Source: an uncultured Frankineae bacterium (GTDB lineage: Bacteria > Actinomycetota > Actinomycetes > Mycobacteriales > SCTD01). Taken from it: DNA of 43,083 nt. The notes below the pieces were generated by a model, which saw only the letters and a program-made list of their open reading frames with translations, had not been told where the DNA came from and made no database searches. Shown one piece after another: positions 25,029-37,532 of the stretch. How positions within the stretch are numbered: position 1 is the first letter of the stretch; the number at the start of each line of letters is the position of its first letter. The position numbers and the translations under genes are program-made. The stretch is taken from contig CADCUB010000051.1 in assembly GCA_902805775.1 (NCBI GenBank), forward strand, positions 1 to 43,083, read 5' to 3'.

Positions 25029-25522
25029 TCAGCTGCGCAGCGCCTGCTGCAGCAGCTCGCCCTCGGCCCTGCCGAGCCGGGCGACCACGTCGGCGAGGAA
25101 GGCCTCCGCCCGCCCCCCGACCAGCGGCACCGACACGCGCACCTCGCCCTGCACGACGTAGTCGCAGCCCGTCCCGGACGGCTGCACCCGCAGGGTGCCA
25201 CCCATCCGCGCCGGCGCGCCGGGCACGACGACCTGCCAGGTGCCCGAGCGCGTGCCGCTGCCGTCCGGCGGCGCCCACTCGTCGGTCTGCAGGACCCGCC
25301 CGTCGGCGGGCAGGAACCTCGTGAGGAAGCCCGGAGCGCCCTGCGGCAGCTCGCGGGAGACCTCCACCAGGAGTGCGCCGTCCGGGCGCTGCTCGCGGCG
25401 CACGAGGGTCGAGCCGTCGCGGAAGCGGCTCGCGCGGCGCTCGACCCACCCGGCGGAGGTCAGCACGTCGAACACCTCGTCGACCGACGACGACGTGCTG
25501 ACCGTGCTGCGCACGGGTGCGG

Positions 25523-25526
<4 letters not shown>
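25029..25526 (-). CDS. DUF2505 domain protein
   Basis: A 165-residue protein with the START/SRPBCC-like layout of DUF2505: an opening strand RSTVSTSSSVDEVFDVL, a central TDEWAPPDGSG and GTWQVVVPGAPARMGGTLRVQP, and a final helix VGGRAEAFLADVVARL. This family is found mainly in actinobacteria and has no assigned ligand. The ATG overlaps the stop of the CNNM/CBS gene by four bases. Confidence 0.82.
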
Positions 25527-26857
<1,331 letters not shown>

Positions 26858-26920
26858 GCCTGCCTAGAGGGAGGTTCCACGTCACCCAGCGTACGGGCGG
26901 CAGCGCCTCTCCCCCGAGCG

Positions 26921-26980
26921 ACCACCCCGCCCGGACCGTGCGTCGGTCCGGCGTGTCGCGGACGGTTCGAGCGGGGTGGT
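26921..26980 (-). terminator. Nested hairpins after the isocitrate dehydrogenase gene
   Basis: The outer arms ACCACCCCGC (26921-26930) and GCGGGGTGGT (26971-26980) are perfect complements. Inside, CCGGACCG and CGGTCCGG (26931-26938, 26944-26951) form a second perfect stem with a five-base loop. It lies just past the icd stop on the minus strand. Confidence 0.75.
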
Positions 26981-26993
26981 GGCGGACGAGCGG

Positions 26994-29186
<2,193 letters not shown>

Positions 29187-29211
29187 GGCTGATCCTCCCG
29201 AGGCGGCCATC

Positions 29212-30279
<1,068 letters not shown>

Positions 30280-30298
30280 CTAACCCGCGGTGCGGGCG

Positions 30299-30571
30299 TC
30301 AGGCCGGCGGGATCGTCTCGGCCAGCGCCACCACGGCGAAGCCCAGGACCAGGAGCACGGCCCCGTCCAGTCCTCGGGTGCGGACCGCCAGCCAGCCGGC
30401 GGTGCGGGCCGGCAGCGACAGCCGCAGCCCCGCCGCGAGCAGGAAGGCCAGCCCCAGCACGCGCGTGCCCAGCTGCCAGCCGGCGGTCGCCGCCAGCACC
30501 AGCCCGCAGGCCACGACGGCCAGGACGAGCACGGACGGCAGCTGTCGGCCGGGCGTCGGGCGGGTCGCCAT
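30299..30571 (-). CDS. DUF3017 domain membrane protein
   Basis: A 90-residue protein with three hydrophobic helices (LPSVLVLAVVACGLVLA; LGLAFLLAAGLRLSLP; GLDGAVLLVLGFAVVAL) and the LPARTAGWLAVRTRGLD loop typical of DUF3017, an actinobacterial family of unknown function that is usually found next to mdh. The ATG at 30571 has AGGAGG in front. It is about 95 bases upstream of mdh on the same strand. Confidence 0.82.
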   Translation of the reverse strand: MATRPTPGRQLPSVLVLAVVACGLVLAATAGWQLGTRVLGLAFLLAAGLRLSLPARTAGWLAVRTRGLDGAVLLVLGFAVVALAETIPPA

Positions 30572-30716
30572 CGCACCTCCTCGACGGGCTCTGCGCAGCC
30601 GTCGGCACCCTAGTCCGGCGGGTAGCCCGCATGGTGTACGTGCCGTGACCAGGGGTAACTCGATCCCGACGCGCGCGCTACAACGACGCCGGTCACCGAT
30701 CCCGCGGAGGACGCAC

Positions 30717-31328
30717 GTGCAGACGCCCCACCTCCGCGTGGAGGACACCGGCGAGACGTTCCCGCTGAGCGCAGACGTGACGACGGTGGGGCGTGGCGAC
30801 GGCGTCGACATCGTCCTGGACGACCCGAGCGTCTCGCGCCTGCACGCCGAGCTGGTGCGCCGCGGCACGCACGTCTACGTCAGCGACCTGGGGCTGTCGA
30901 CCAACGGCACGCGCGTCAACGGCCGCCCCGTGGGCCGGCGGGTCCTGCTCGACGGCGACGTCGTCGCCTTCGGCGCGGCCCGCACCCGCGTCGGCGGGCT
31001 CGGCCGGGAGATCGCCGACGACACCCAGGAGCTGCGGCGCATGTCGGCGCCCGACCTCACGCGACGCGAGTGCGAGGTGCTCAGCGCGCTGTGCCGGCCC
31101 GCACTGCTGCAGGACGCGTTCGTCGCCCCTGCGACGGCCAAGGACATCGCCGACGAGCTGGTGGTGACCGAGGCCGCGGTCAAGCAGCACCTGCTCCGGC
31201 TCTACGTCAAGTTCAAGATCCCCGAAGGGGTCAACCGCCGCGCCCGCCTGGCCAACGAGGTCATCAGCAGCGGCGTGGTGCGCCCGCTGCCGGCCGACGT
31301 CGAGGCCAGCATCCGCCGCGCGGGGTAG
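30717..31328 (+). CDS. FHA domain protein with C-terminal helix-turn-helix
   Basis: A 203-residue protein. Residues ~15-90 form an FHA phosphothreonine-binding domain with the key GR in TTVGRGDG, SRLH in SVSRLHAEL and TNG in LSTNGTRVNGR. Residues ~112-175 resemble a LuxR/GerE-type helix-turn-helix: LTRRECEVLSALCRP, then ATAKDIADELVVTEAAVKQHLLRLYVKF. It may couple a Thr-phosphorylated partner, or autophosphorylation, to DNA binding. The GTG at 30717 has GGAGG six bases upstream. No kinase is adjacent; one lies at 11 kb. Confidence 0.85.
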   Translation: MQTPHLRVEDTGETFPLSADVTTVGRGDGVDIVLDDPSVSRLHAELVRRGTHVYVSDLGLSTNGTRVNGRPVGRRVLLDGDVVAFGAARTRVGGLGREIADDTQELRRMSAPDLTRRECEVLSALCRPALLQDAFVAPATAKDIADELVVTEAAVKQHLLRLYVKFKIPEGVNRRARLANEVISSGVVRPLPADVEASIRRAG

Positions 31329-31364
31329 CGGCGGCTCGCGCGTCCACACCGACCGCGACCCGGC

Positions 31365-31434
31365 CGATCATGGGGTCGTGACACGCTCCACGGCCCGCCG
31401 CACGCTCAACCGCTGTGCCACAACTCCATGATCG
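31365..31434. terminator. Palindromic hairpin between convergent genes
   Basis: CGATCATGGGGTCGTGACACG (21 bases, 31365-31385) pairs with the segment at 31414-31434 at 17 of 21 positions, several mismatches being G-U compatible in RNA. It lies between the convergent FHA-HTH gene and folD and resembles the element at 17239-17295. Confidence 0.55.
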
Positions 31435-31461
31435 CCGCCAGGGGGCGGCCGGCCGGCTGGG

Positions 31462-32322
31462 CTAGAGCCCCGCGCGGCGCTCGGCGGCCTCGACGCAGTT
31501 CTTGAACAGCATGGCCACCGTCGTCGGGCCGACCCCGCCCACGCGCGGGGTGATCGCGCCGGCCACCTCGTTGCAGGCCTCGTCGACGTCGGGCAGCAGG
31601 CGGCGGCCCTCGTAGCGCACGCCGCCGCCGACGACCGTCGCGCCGGGCGTGATGTGCTCGGGCCGCAGGATGCCGGGGACGCCGACCGCCGCCACGACGA
31701 CCGCGGCCCGCCGGGTGTACGCCGCCCAGTCGGGCACGCCGGTGTGCACCACGGTGACGGCCGCGTTGGCCGTCGGGCGCTTCTGGGTCAGCAGCAGCGC
31801 CAGCGGGCGGCCCAGGGTCGTGCCGCGGCCCAGGATGCAGACCTCCTGACCGGCGACCTGCACGCCGTGGTGCGCCAGCAGGGCCTCGATGCCGGCAGGG
31901 GTGCAGGGCACCGGTCCGGGCATGCCGAGCGCGAGGCGGCCCATGTTGACCGGGTGCAGCCCGTCGACGTCCTTGTCGGGGTCCATCTCGAGCAGCGCCG
32001 CCTCGAAGTCGATCTGCGGCGGGGTGGGGTGCTGCACGAGCATGGCGTCGACGGCCGGGTCGTCGTTCATCGACCGGACGGCCGCGACGAGGTCGGCCTG
32101 CGTCGCGTCGTCGGGCAGGTGGACGTGCGGGCTGGTCATGCCGAGCTCGGCCGCCTTGGCCATCTTCATCGCCACGTAGCCGCCGCTGGCGCTGTCGCCG
32201 CCGACCAGGATCGTCCCGAGCCCGGGCCGGTGACCCGCCTCGACCAGCCGGGCGATCCTCGGCCGCAGGTCGTCCAGCACGGCCTCGGCGACGGGAGCTC
32301 CGGGCATCATGCGGGCGGTCAC
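31462..32322 (-). CDS. folD: Bifunctional methylenetetrahydrofolate dehydrogenase / cyclohydrolase
   Basis: A 286-residue FolD that interconverts methylene-, methenyl- and formyl-tetrahydrofolate. The catalytic Lys lies in SGGYVAMKMAKAAELG, the conserved Gln in MLVQHPTPPQID, and DPDKDVDGLHPVN and RGTTLGRPLALLL (the usual GRSxxVGxP region, here altered) and GVGPTTVAML are family motifs. The GTG at 32322 gives the expected N-terminus. It supplies formyl-THF for PurN and PurH, which lie 2 kb away. Confidence 0.93.
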   Translation of the reverse strand: MTARMMPGAPVAEAVLDDLRPRIARLVEAGHRPGLGTILVGGDSASGGYVAMKMAKAAELGMTSPHVHLPDDATQADLVAAVRSMNDDPAVDAMLVQHPTPPQIDFEAALLEMDPDKDVDGLHPVNMGRLALGMPGPVPCTPAGIEALLAHHGVQVAGQEVCILGRGTTLGRPLALLLTQKRPTANAAVTVVHTGVPDWAAYTRRAAVVVAAVGVPGILRPEHITPGATVVGGGVRYEGRRLLPDVDEACNEVAGAITPRVGGVGPTTVAMLFKNCVEAAERRAGL

Positions 32323-32352
32323 GCTCGCCGAGCCTAGTGGCGCCCCCCGATC

Positions 32353-32358
32353 TAGGGT
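32353..32358 (+). promoter_or_regulatory. -10 box of the methyltransferase gene
   Basis: TAGGGT lies six bases before the GTG at 32365, the pattern of a leaderless transcript. Confidence 0.5.
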
Positions 32359-32364
32359 CACCCG

Positions 32365-32976
32365 GTGGACCGCTTCCCCGACGGCTTCTTCGACCGGGCG
32401 GACCCGTCGCCCGACCCGGGCTTCTACGACGCGCCCCGGCTCGTCCACCACATCGACGAGCGCGCGGTCGACGGCGTCGGCGCGCTGTACGACGAGCTCG
32501 GGGTGAGCGGCGACGTGCTCGACCTGATGAGCAGCTGGGTGTCGCACCTGCGCACGGCGCCCCGCTCGCTCACGGTCCTCGGCCTGAACGCCACCGAGCT
32601 GGCCGCCAACCCGATGGCGAGCGAGCGGGTGGTGCACGACCTCAACGACGACCCCCGGCTGCCGTTCCCGGACGCGTCGTTCGACGCGGCGCTGAACTGC
32701 GTGTCGGTCGACTACCTCGTGCGGCCCGTCGAGGTCCTGGCGGAGGTCGCCCGCGTGCTGCGTCCCGGCGGCCTGTCGGTGTGCACGTTCTCCAACCGCT
32801 GCTTCCCGACCAAGGCCGTCCGCGGCTGGCTCACGGTGCCCGAGGACCAGCGGCCCGGCATCGTCGCCGCCTACCACCGGCTCGCCGGCGGGTTCGAGGA
32901 GCCGGTGGTGCAGCAGCGCCTGGCCGGCACCTGGCGGCACGACCCCCTGTGGGCGGTCTGGGCCCGTCGCCGCTGA
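32365..32976 (+). CDS. Class I SAM-dependent methyltransferase
   Basis: A 203-residue protein of the Methyltransf_11 type. The first motif is degenerate (VLDLMSSWVSHL, LTVLGLNATELAAN), but the later ones are clear: LPFPDASFDAALNCVSVDYL and EVARVLRPGGLSVCTFSNRCF. The substrate is unknown. The N-terminal 40 residues (MDRFPDGFFDRADPSPDPGF onward) are typical of a group of actinobacterial and plant proteins that I cannot assign further. It is divergent from folD and appears leaderless. Confidence 0.82.
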   Translation: MDRFPDGFFDRADPSPDPGFYDAPRLVHHIDERAVDGVGALYDELGVSGDVLDLMSSWVSHLRTAPRSLTVLGLNATELAANPMASERVVHDLNDDPRLPFPDASFDAALNCVSVDYLVRPVEVLAEVARVLRPGGLSVCTFSNRCFPTKAVRGWLTVPEDQRPGIVAAYHRLAGGFEEPVVQQRLAGTWRHDPLWAVWARRR

Positions 32977-33012
32977 GGCGCCGCTGCCAGGGTGTGCGAC
33001 CGGGTCTGCCCG

Positions 33013-33552
33013 TCAGGCTCCGGGGCAGGTGAGAGCGGGGTTCCAGGCCTCCCACGTGCCGGCGGGGTTGTGGGCCCACAGCCAGGCGTGCGCGTCGTAG
33101 TGGGTCGGCATGCCCGGGCCGTGGCCCTCCATCGGGCCGTCCAGGGGCCGGCCGAGGACGGACGGGTGCCGCCCGCCGGTCGCCTGCTCGGCGACGAACC
33201 ACTCGACGCCGATCAGGCGCAGCCCGTCGTCGGTGGGCAGGTAGAGCAGCACCTCCGGGCGCAGCGGGTCCAGGTCGCCGTCCGACGCCAGCGCGGGGTG
33301 CAGGTAGTGGATCCCCATCGCCCCGACGCCGGGGATCTGCTCGCAGCCGCTCGCCGGGACGTAGCCGGCGGCCCGCGCCGCCGCCACGTCGTGGAACTGG
33401 GCCGTCGCGGCCCGCACCGCCGCGAGGTCGCTCCTGCCGGACGCGCCGCTCGCCGGCGCCTGCGTCGCGACCACTCCCGCACCGGCGGCCACGGTGCCCA
33501 GCAGCGCCAGCACCGCCGCCCGAGCTGCCCGTGCGCCTGTCCGTCGTCCCAT
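33013..33552 (-). CDS. Secreted protein of unknown function
   Basis: A 179-residue exported protein. A signal peptide (RRTGARAARAAVLALLGTVAAGAG) ends near residue 38. The mature part has conserved-looking blocks: FHDVAAARAAGYVPASGC, GAMGIHYLHPAL, RPEVLLYLPTDDGLRLIGVEWF and THYDAHAWLWAHNPAGTW, rich in His and aromatic residues and with two Cys. I do not know a function for this family. The ATG at 33552 follows GGAGGAG. A 10-base motif lies 57 bases upstream, at exactly the same spacing as in the 36-aa gene next door. Confidence 0.75.
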   Translation of the reverse strand: MGRRTGARAARAAVLALLGTVAAGAGVVATQAPASGASGRSDLAAVRAATAQFHDVAAARAAGYVPASGCEQIPGVGAMGIHYLHPALASDGDLDPLRPEVLLYLPTDDGLRLIGVEWFVAEQATGGRHPSVLGRPLDGPMEGHGPGMPTHYDAHAWLWAHNPAGTWEAWNPALTCPGA

Positions 33553-33608
33553 GTCTCCTCCTCCGTCGCCCCGACCGTCTCGGGGACAGCAGGACCGTGG
33601 TCCCGTCG

Positions 33609-33637
33609 GCTTGCAGCGTTCGTGGAGGTCGCTTGAC
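33609..33637 (-). promoter_or_regulatory. Shared upstream motif, copy A
   Basis: On the minus strand GTCAAGC is followed after 12 bases by CGCTGCAAGC, whose last base is 57 bases from the start codon of the secreted protein. Copy B (33894-33911) has the same two words one base apart, so the spacing differs by 11 bases, about one helical turn. Confidence 0.5.
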
Positions 33638-33669
33638 GGCGGGGCGTCCTCGCCGGGCGGGACGCGGAC

Positions 33670-33710
33670 AGCCCGCGACCCCCGGCCGTGGGGGCCGGGG
33701 GTCGCGGGCT
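33670..33710 (-). terminator. Perfect 18-bp hairpin terminator
   Basis: AGCCCGCGACCCCCGGCC (33670-33687) pairs perfectly with GGCCGGGGGTCGCGGGCT (33693-33710) around GTGGG. It follows the stop of the 36-aa gene by 16 bases on the minus strand, so that gene is monocistronic. Confidence 0.85.
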
Positions 33711-33726
33711 CGGTGTCCGGCTGCTG

Positions 33727-33837
33727 TCAGAGCAGCCCACGGCGGCACGGGGCCGCGGAGGCGGTGTTGCTGCGCCCGGTGCCGTAGGCGAGCGCGACGA
33801 AGACCGCGAGGCCGATCGTGCGCAGGACTGCGCTCAT
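33727..33837 (-). CDS. 36-residue membrane peptide
   Basis: A short ORF with AGGAG six to seven bases before its ATG. The product has one hydrophobic segment (VLRTIGLAVFVALAYGTG) followed by a polar tail with a single Cys (SAAPCRRGLL). It could be a small membrane protein or a short exported peptide. A perfect terminator follows directly, and the upstream motif matches that of the neighbouring secreted protein at identical distance. No family is recognised. Confidence 0.6.
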   Translation of the reverse strand: MSAVLRTIGLAVFVALAYGTGRSNTASAAPCRRGLL

Positions 33838-33893
33838 GTCCGACTCCTGTCCTGCAGCCCCCCCTGGGCTGCCGGGGCAGCGTCCTCCCGGCC

Positions 33894-33911
33894 GCTTGCA
33901 GCGGGCTTGAC
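33894..33911 (-). promoter_or_regulatory. Shared upstream motif, copy B
   Basis: On the minus strand GTCAAGC, one base, then CGCTGCAAGC, ending 57 bases before the ATG of the 36-aa gene, exactly as in copy A at 33609-33637. Confidence 0.5.
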
Positions 33912-33929
33912 GTCGTCGTGGACCCGCAC

Positions 33930-34493
33930 TCAGCCCTCGACGAGGGCACCCCGGGCCCGAGCGAGGTGCACGGCCTGCGCGACGTCGAGACGGACCTCGC
34001 GCCAGTCGACGGCGTCGACGTCGCACCCGTCGAGCCGCGCGCCGCGCAGGTCGGCGCCGCGCAGCCGCACCCCGCGCAGCTGCGCGCGGGTGAGGTCGGC
34101 ACCGGACAGGTCCGCCCCGGACAGGTCGGCCTCGGTGAGGTCGGCGTCGGGCAGCGACAGGCCGGCCAGCCCCAGTCCGCGCAGGTCGGCGCTGCGCAGC
34201 GAGACCCAGGACCAGTCGCCGCCCTCGACGGTCAGCGGCCGCAGGGCCGCCCGCACGAACGTCGAGCCGGTCAGCTTGCAGCCGCGCAGCACCGACCCGA
34301 ACAGCCGGGTGCGCTCCATCCGGCAGCCCAGGAAGGCACAGGTGTCCAGCACGGCCGAGGTGAGCTCGGCGCCGGTGAGGTCGCAGTCCTCGAACACGAC
34401 GCGGGTCAGCTCGGCCTCGCTGAAGTCGGCGCCGACGAGCCGCTCACCGGTGAAGGTGCGGCCCGAGAGCACCTCCCGGGAGAAGTCGTGCAC
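33930..34493 (-). CDS. Pentapeptide repeat protein
   Basis: A 187-residue protein made of A(D/N)LxX repeats that form a right-handed square beta-helix: GADFSEAELTRVVFEDCDL near the start and a clean run ADLTEADLSGADLSGADLTRAQL around residues 118-140. No membrane segment is seen. Some relatives mimic DNA and protect gyrase, as MfpA and Qnr do; here the function is not known. The GTG at 34493 has no obvious strong ribosome binding site, and purH ends only 11 bases upstream, so it may be read from the pur message. Confidence 0.85.
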   Translation of the reverse strand: MHDFSREVLSGRTFTGERLVGADFSEAELTRVVFEDCDLTGAELTSAVLDTCAFLGCRMERTRLFGSVLRGCKLTGSTFVRAALRPLTVEGGDWSWVSLRSADLRGLGLAGLSLPDADLTEADLSGADLSGADLTRAQLRGVRLRGADLRGARLDGCDVDAVDWREVRLDVAQAVHLARARGALVEG

Positions 34494-34504
34494 GGGCCGG
34501 CCCG

Positions 34505-36091
34505 TCAGTGGGCGAAGTGGCGGGTGCCGGTCAGGTAGAGCGTCGCCCCGGCCGCCTGGGCTGCGGCGACGACCTGCTCGTCCCGCACGGACCCGCCGGG
34601 CTGCACCACGGCGCGCACGCCCGCGTCGAGCAGCACCTGCAGCCCGTCGGGGAAGGGGAAGAACGCGTCGGAGGCCGCGACCGACCCCGCTGCGCGCTCC
34701 CCCGCCCGGGTGACCGCGAGCCGGGCGGCGTCGACGCGGTTCACCTGCCCCATGCCCACGCCGACCGTGGCGCCGCCCTGCGCCAGCAGGATGGCGTTGC
34801 TCTTCACCGCCCGCACGGCTCGCCAGGCGAACGCGAGGTCGGCGAGCAGGGCGTCGTCAGCCGCCTCGCCCGTCGCGAGCGTCCACGCCGCCGGGTCGTC
34901 ACCGGGGCCCTGGAACAGGTCGCGCTGCTGCAGCAGCACGCCGCCGTCGATGGGGCGCAGCTCGGCGGCGGTGCGCGAGCCCGTGGTCCGCAGCAGGCGG
35001 ATCGACGGCTTCCTCGACAGCAGCTCGACGGCGCCGTCCTCGTACGCCGGCGCGACCACGACCTCGGTGAACACCTCGGCGACCTGCTCGGCCATCGCGA
35101 GGCTGACCGGGCGGTTGGCGGCGATGACGCCGCCGAAGGCCGACACGGGGTCGCAGGCGTGGGCCTTGGCGTGCGCCTCCGCGACGTCGGCACCGACCGC
35201 GATGCCGCAGGGGTTGGCGTGCTTGACGATCGCGACGCAGGGGTCGGCGAAGTCGTGCGCGGCGCGCAGGGCGGCGTCGGTGTCGACGTAGTTGTTGTAC
35301 GACATCGCCTTGCCGTGCAGCTGCTCAGCGGTCGCGAGCGACGACCCGCCGGCTGCTCCCGGGCCCTGCGGCCGCACGTAGAGGGCTGCCCCCTGGTGGG
35401 GGTTCTCGCCGTACCGCAGCACCGCGGAGCGCTCCCAGGTCGCCCCGAGGAACGCCGGGAAGACCTCCTCGTCGGCCGGGGCGTAGGCCGAGGAGAACCA
35501 GGACGCGACGGCCGTGTCGTACGCCGCGGTGTGCGCGAACGCCCGGCCGGCGAGCCGCTTGCGCTGCTCGAGGGTGGTGCCGCCGGCGGCGACCGCGGCG
35601 AGCACCTCGTCGTACGCCCCCGGCTCGACGACCACGGCGACGGAGGCGCTGTTCTTGGCGGCGGCGCGGACCATCGTCGGGCCGCCGACGTCGATCTGCT
35701 CGACGCACTCGTCCGGCGCGGCGCCCGAGGCCACCGTCTGCTCGAAGGGGTAGAGGTTGACCACCACCAGCTCGAACGGCGCGATGCCGAGGTCGCCGAG
35801 CTGGCGGACGTGGTCGGGCCGGCGCAGGTCGGCGAGGATCCCGGCGTGCACCTTGGGGTGCAGCGTCTTGACCCGCCCGTCGAGGCACTCGGGGAAGCCG
35901 GTGACGGCGTCGACCGGCGTCACGGGCACCCCGGCCTCGCGCAGCCGGGCGGCCGTCGAGCCGGTCGAGACGATGTCCACGCCGGCGTCGGTCAGCGCCC
36001 GGCCGAGCTGCTCCAGGCCGGTCTTGTCGTAGACGCTCACCAGCGCCCGCCGGACCGGCGTGCGGCCCGTCGCGTCCTGCTCGCCGTTCAC
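34505..36091 (-). CDS. purH: Bifunctional AICAR formyltransferase / IMP cyclohydrolase
   Basis: A 528-residue enzyme for the last two steps of IMP synthesis. The N-terminal MGS-like cyclohydrolase domain has [32 protein letters not shown] and [14 protein letters not shown]. The C-terminal AICAR transformylase has [26 protein letters not shown] with the Lys-His pair, and [14 protein letters not shown]. The GTG at 36091 follows GAGGTG and shares four bases with the purN stop. Confidence 0.96.
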   Translation of the reverse strand: MNGEQDATGRTPVRRALVSVYDKTGLEQLGRALTDAGVDIVSTGSTAARLREAGVPVTPVDAVTGFPECLDGRVKTLHPKVHAGILADLRRPDHVRQLGDLGIAPFELVVVNLYPFEQTVASGAAPDECVEQIDVGGPTMVRAAAKNSASVAVVVEPGAYDEVLAAVAAGGTTLEQRKRLAGRAFAHTAAYDTAVASWFSSAYAPADEEVFPAFLGATWERSAVLRYGENPHQGAALYVRPQGPGAAGGSSLATAEQLHGKAMSYNNYVDTDAALRAAHDFADPCVAIVKHANPCGIAVGADVAEAHAKAHACDPVSAFGGVIAANRPVSLAMAEQVAEVFTEVVVAPAYEDGAVELLSRKPSIRLLRTTGSRTAAELRPIDGGVLLQQRDLFQGPGDDPAAWTLATGEAADDALLADLAFAWRAVRAVKSNAILLAQGGATVGVGMGQVNRVDAARLAVTRAGERAAGSVAASDAFFPFPDGLQVLLDAGVRAVVQPGGSVRDEQVVAAAQAAGATLYLTGTRHFAH

Positions 36092-36693
36092 GGCCACCTC
36101 ACGGTCCTCCCCTCGACGGTCCAGCCCCCGCGGGCCAGCCGTCCGACGGCGTCGACGTAGAGCGGGCGCTCCACCTCCTGGATCCTGCTGCGCAGCGCGG
36201 CCTCGTCGTCGCCGTCGAGCACCGGCACCGGAGCCTGGGCGAGGACCGGTCCGGTGTCGACCCCCTCGTCGACCAGGTGCACGGTGACCCCGGTGACCTT
36301 GACGCCGTACGCCAGCGCGTCCCTCACCGCGTGCGCCCCGGGGAAGGCCGGCAGCAGCGCCGGGTGCGTGTTGACGACCCGCTGCGGGAAGCGCGCCAGG
36401 AAGGACGGCCCGAGGATGCGCATGAAGCCGGCGAGGACGACCAGGTCGGGCGCGTGCTCGCCGACGGCGTCGGCCAGCGCGGCGTTCCACGCGGTCCGGT
36501 CCGGGCTGTCGGAGAGCCCGACGGCGAAGGCCGGCACGTCGGCGTCCCGGGCCCGCTCGAGCGCGCGGGCCGTCGGCGTGTCGCTGCCGACCGCGACGAC
36601 GCGCGCGCCGTAGGCGCTGTCGTGCCCGGCCTCGAGCAGCGCCTGCAGGGTGCTGCCGCTGCCCGAGGCGAGGACCACCAGTCGCGCAGGCAG
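36088..36693 (-). CDS. purN: Phosphoribosylglycinamide formyltransferase, probable CTG start
   Basis: A 201-residue GAR transformylase that uses formyl-THF. The phosphate loop is [15 protein letters not shown], with the catalytic Asn in [18 protein letters not shown] and the Asp in [12 protein letters not shown]. The family start lies four or five residues before VVLASGSG, where no ATG or GTG exists. A CTG at 36693 lies six bases after GAGGAG, and a TAGCGT -10 box on the minus strand at 36727-36732 gives a 27-base leader. A GTG at 36678 is in frame but has no ribosome binding site and would trim the first strand. Confidence 0.9.
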   Translation of the reverse strand: MPARLVVLASGSGSTLQALLEAGHDSAYGARVVAVGSDTPTARALERARDADVPAFAVGLSDSPDRTAWNAALADAVGEHAPDLVVLAGFMRILGPSFLARFPQRVVNTHPALLPAFPGAHAVRDALAYGVKVTGVTVHLVDEGVDTGPVLAQAPVPVLDGDDEAALRSRIQEVERPLYVDAVGRLARGGWTVEGRTVRWP

Positions 36694-36726
36694 GGCGGGC
36701 TCCTCGGCAGGGGGCGGGGACGCCGC

Positions 36727-36732
36727 ACGCTA
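36727..36732 (-). promoter_or_regulatory. -10 box of the purN-purH operon
   Basis: TAGCGT on the minus strand, about 34 bases upstream of the proposed CTG start of purN. Confidence 0.4.
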
Positions 36733-36926
36733 CCGAGAGGGCAGACGGGGACGGCTGCCGCCCGTCGACGGCCCTCGGCGGGCCCAGCCGCGCCGGGCGC
36801 CGTCGACGCCTGTTCACCCGCGACGGCGGTTCCCGGCCGGCGATCTTGGGGTAGGTCCGGAGCACCCGACGGCACCCGCCGTCTCGAGGCCGCCGGGCCG
36901 GCGGCCACCCGTACGGGAGGACATCC

Positions 36927-37520
36927 GTGACCGCACCTCAGGACCCGTTCCGCCCGGACCCGGGCGGCCCCCAGCCGTCGGACGGCCGAGGCGGCCCCGC
37001 GCACGACGGGCCACCCGCGGGTGGTCAGGGCTACGGCGGGCAGGGCGGGCAGGGCTACGGCGCCTCGGGCGGACAGGCGTACGGGGGGCAGGGCTACGGC
37101 GGCTCGGGCGGGCCGGGCTACGGCGGCCCCGCGTACGGCGGCGGCCCGGCGTACGGCGGCCCTCCCGCACGGGGGACGAGCAACGGGATGGGCACCGCCG
37201 CCCTCGTGCTGGGGGTCCTGGCCCTGCTCGGCGGCCTGTTCGTCATCGGCGGGCTGCTGGGGCTCGTCGCGATCGTGCTGGGCGTGCTGGGCCGGCGCAA
37301 GGCCAAGCGCGGTGAGGCCACCAACGGCGGCATGGCGCTGGCCGGCATCGTCCTGGGCGTCGTGGGAGTCCTGCTCAGCGTCGTGGCCATCGCCGGGGTC
37401 GCGTCCTTCCTCGGGTCGGAGGAGGGCACCAACCTCACCCAGTGCCTGCAGAGCGCCGGCAACGACCCGGCCGCACAGGAGGAGTGCCGACAGCAGTTCG
37501 AGGACCAGGTCGGCGGATAG
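36927..37520 (+). CDS. DUF4190 domain membrane protein with Gly/Tyr-rich N-terminus
   Basis: A 197-residue protein. Residues 1-85 are a low-complexity Gly/Tyr/Pro stretch with repeated GQGYGG and GPAYGG. The DUF4190 part follows, with two membrane helices ([26 protein letters not shown] and [23 protein letters not shown]) joined by [14 protein letters not shown] short outer domain has two Cys near the end ([18 protein letters not shown]). The family is common in actinobacteria without a defined role. The GTG at 36927 follows GGGAGG. Confidence 0.85.
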   Translation: MTAPQDPFRPDPGGPQPSDGRGGPAHDGPPAGGQGYGGQGGQGYGASGGQAYGGQGYGGSGGPGYGGPAYGGGPAYGGPPARGTSNGMGTAALVLGVLALLGGLFVIGGLLGLVAIVLGVLGRRKAKRGEATNGGMALAGIVLGVVGVLLSVVAIAGVASFLGSEEGTNLTQCLQSAGNDPAAQEECRQQFEDQVGG

Positions 37521-37532
37521 CCCGGCGGACCG

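Noticed and set aside
32831-34102. 423-codon minus-strand frame over the methyltransferase and secreted-protein genes
   Set aside because: It is a shadow frame. The real products in this interval have signal peptides, motifs and ribosome binding sites in other frames.
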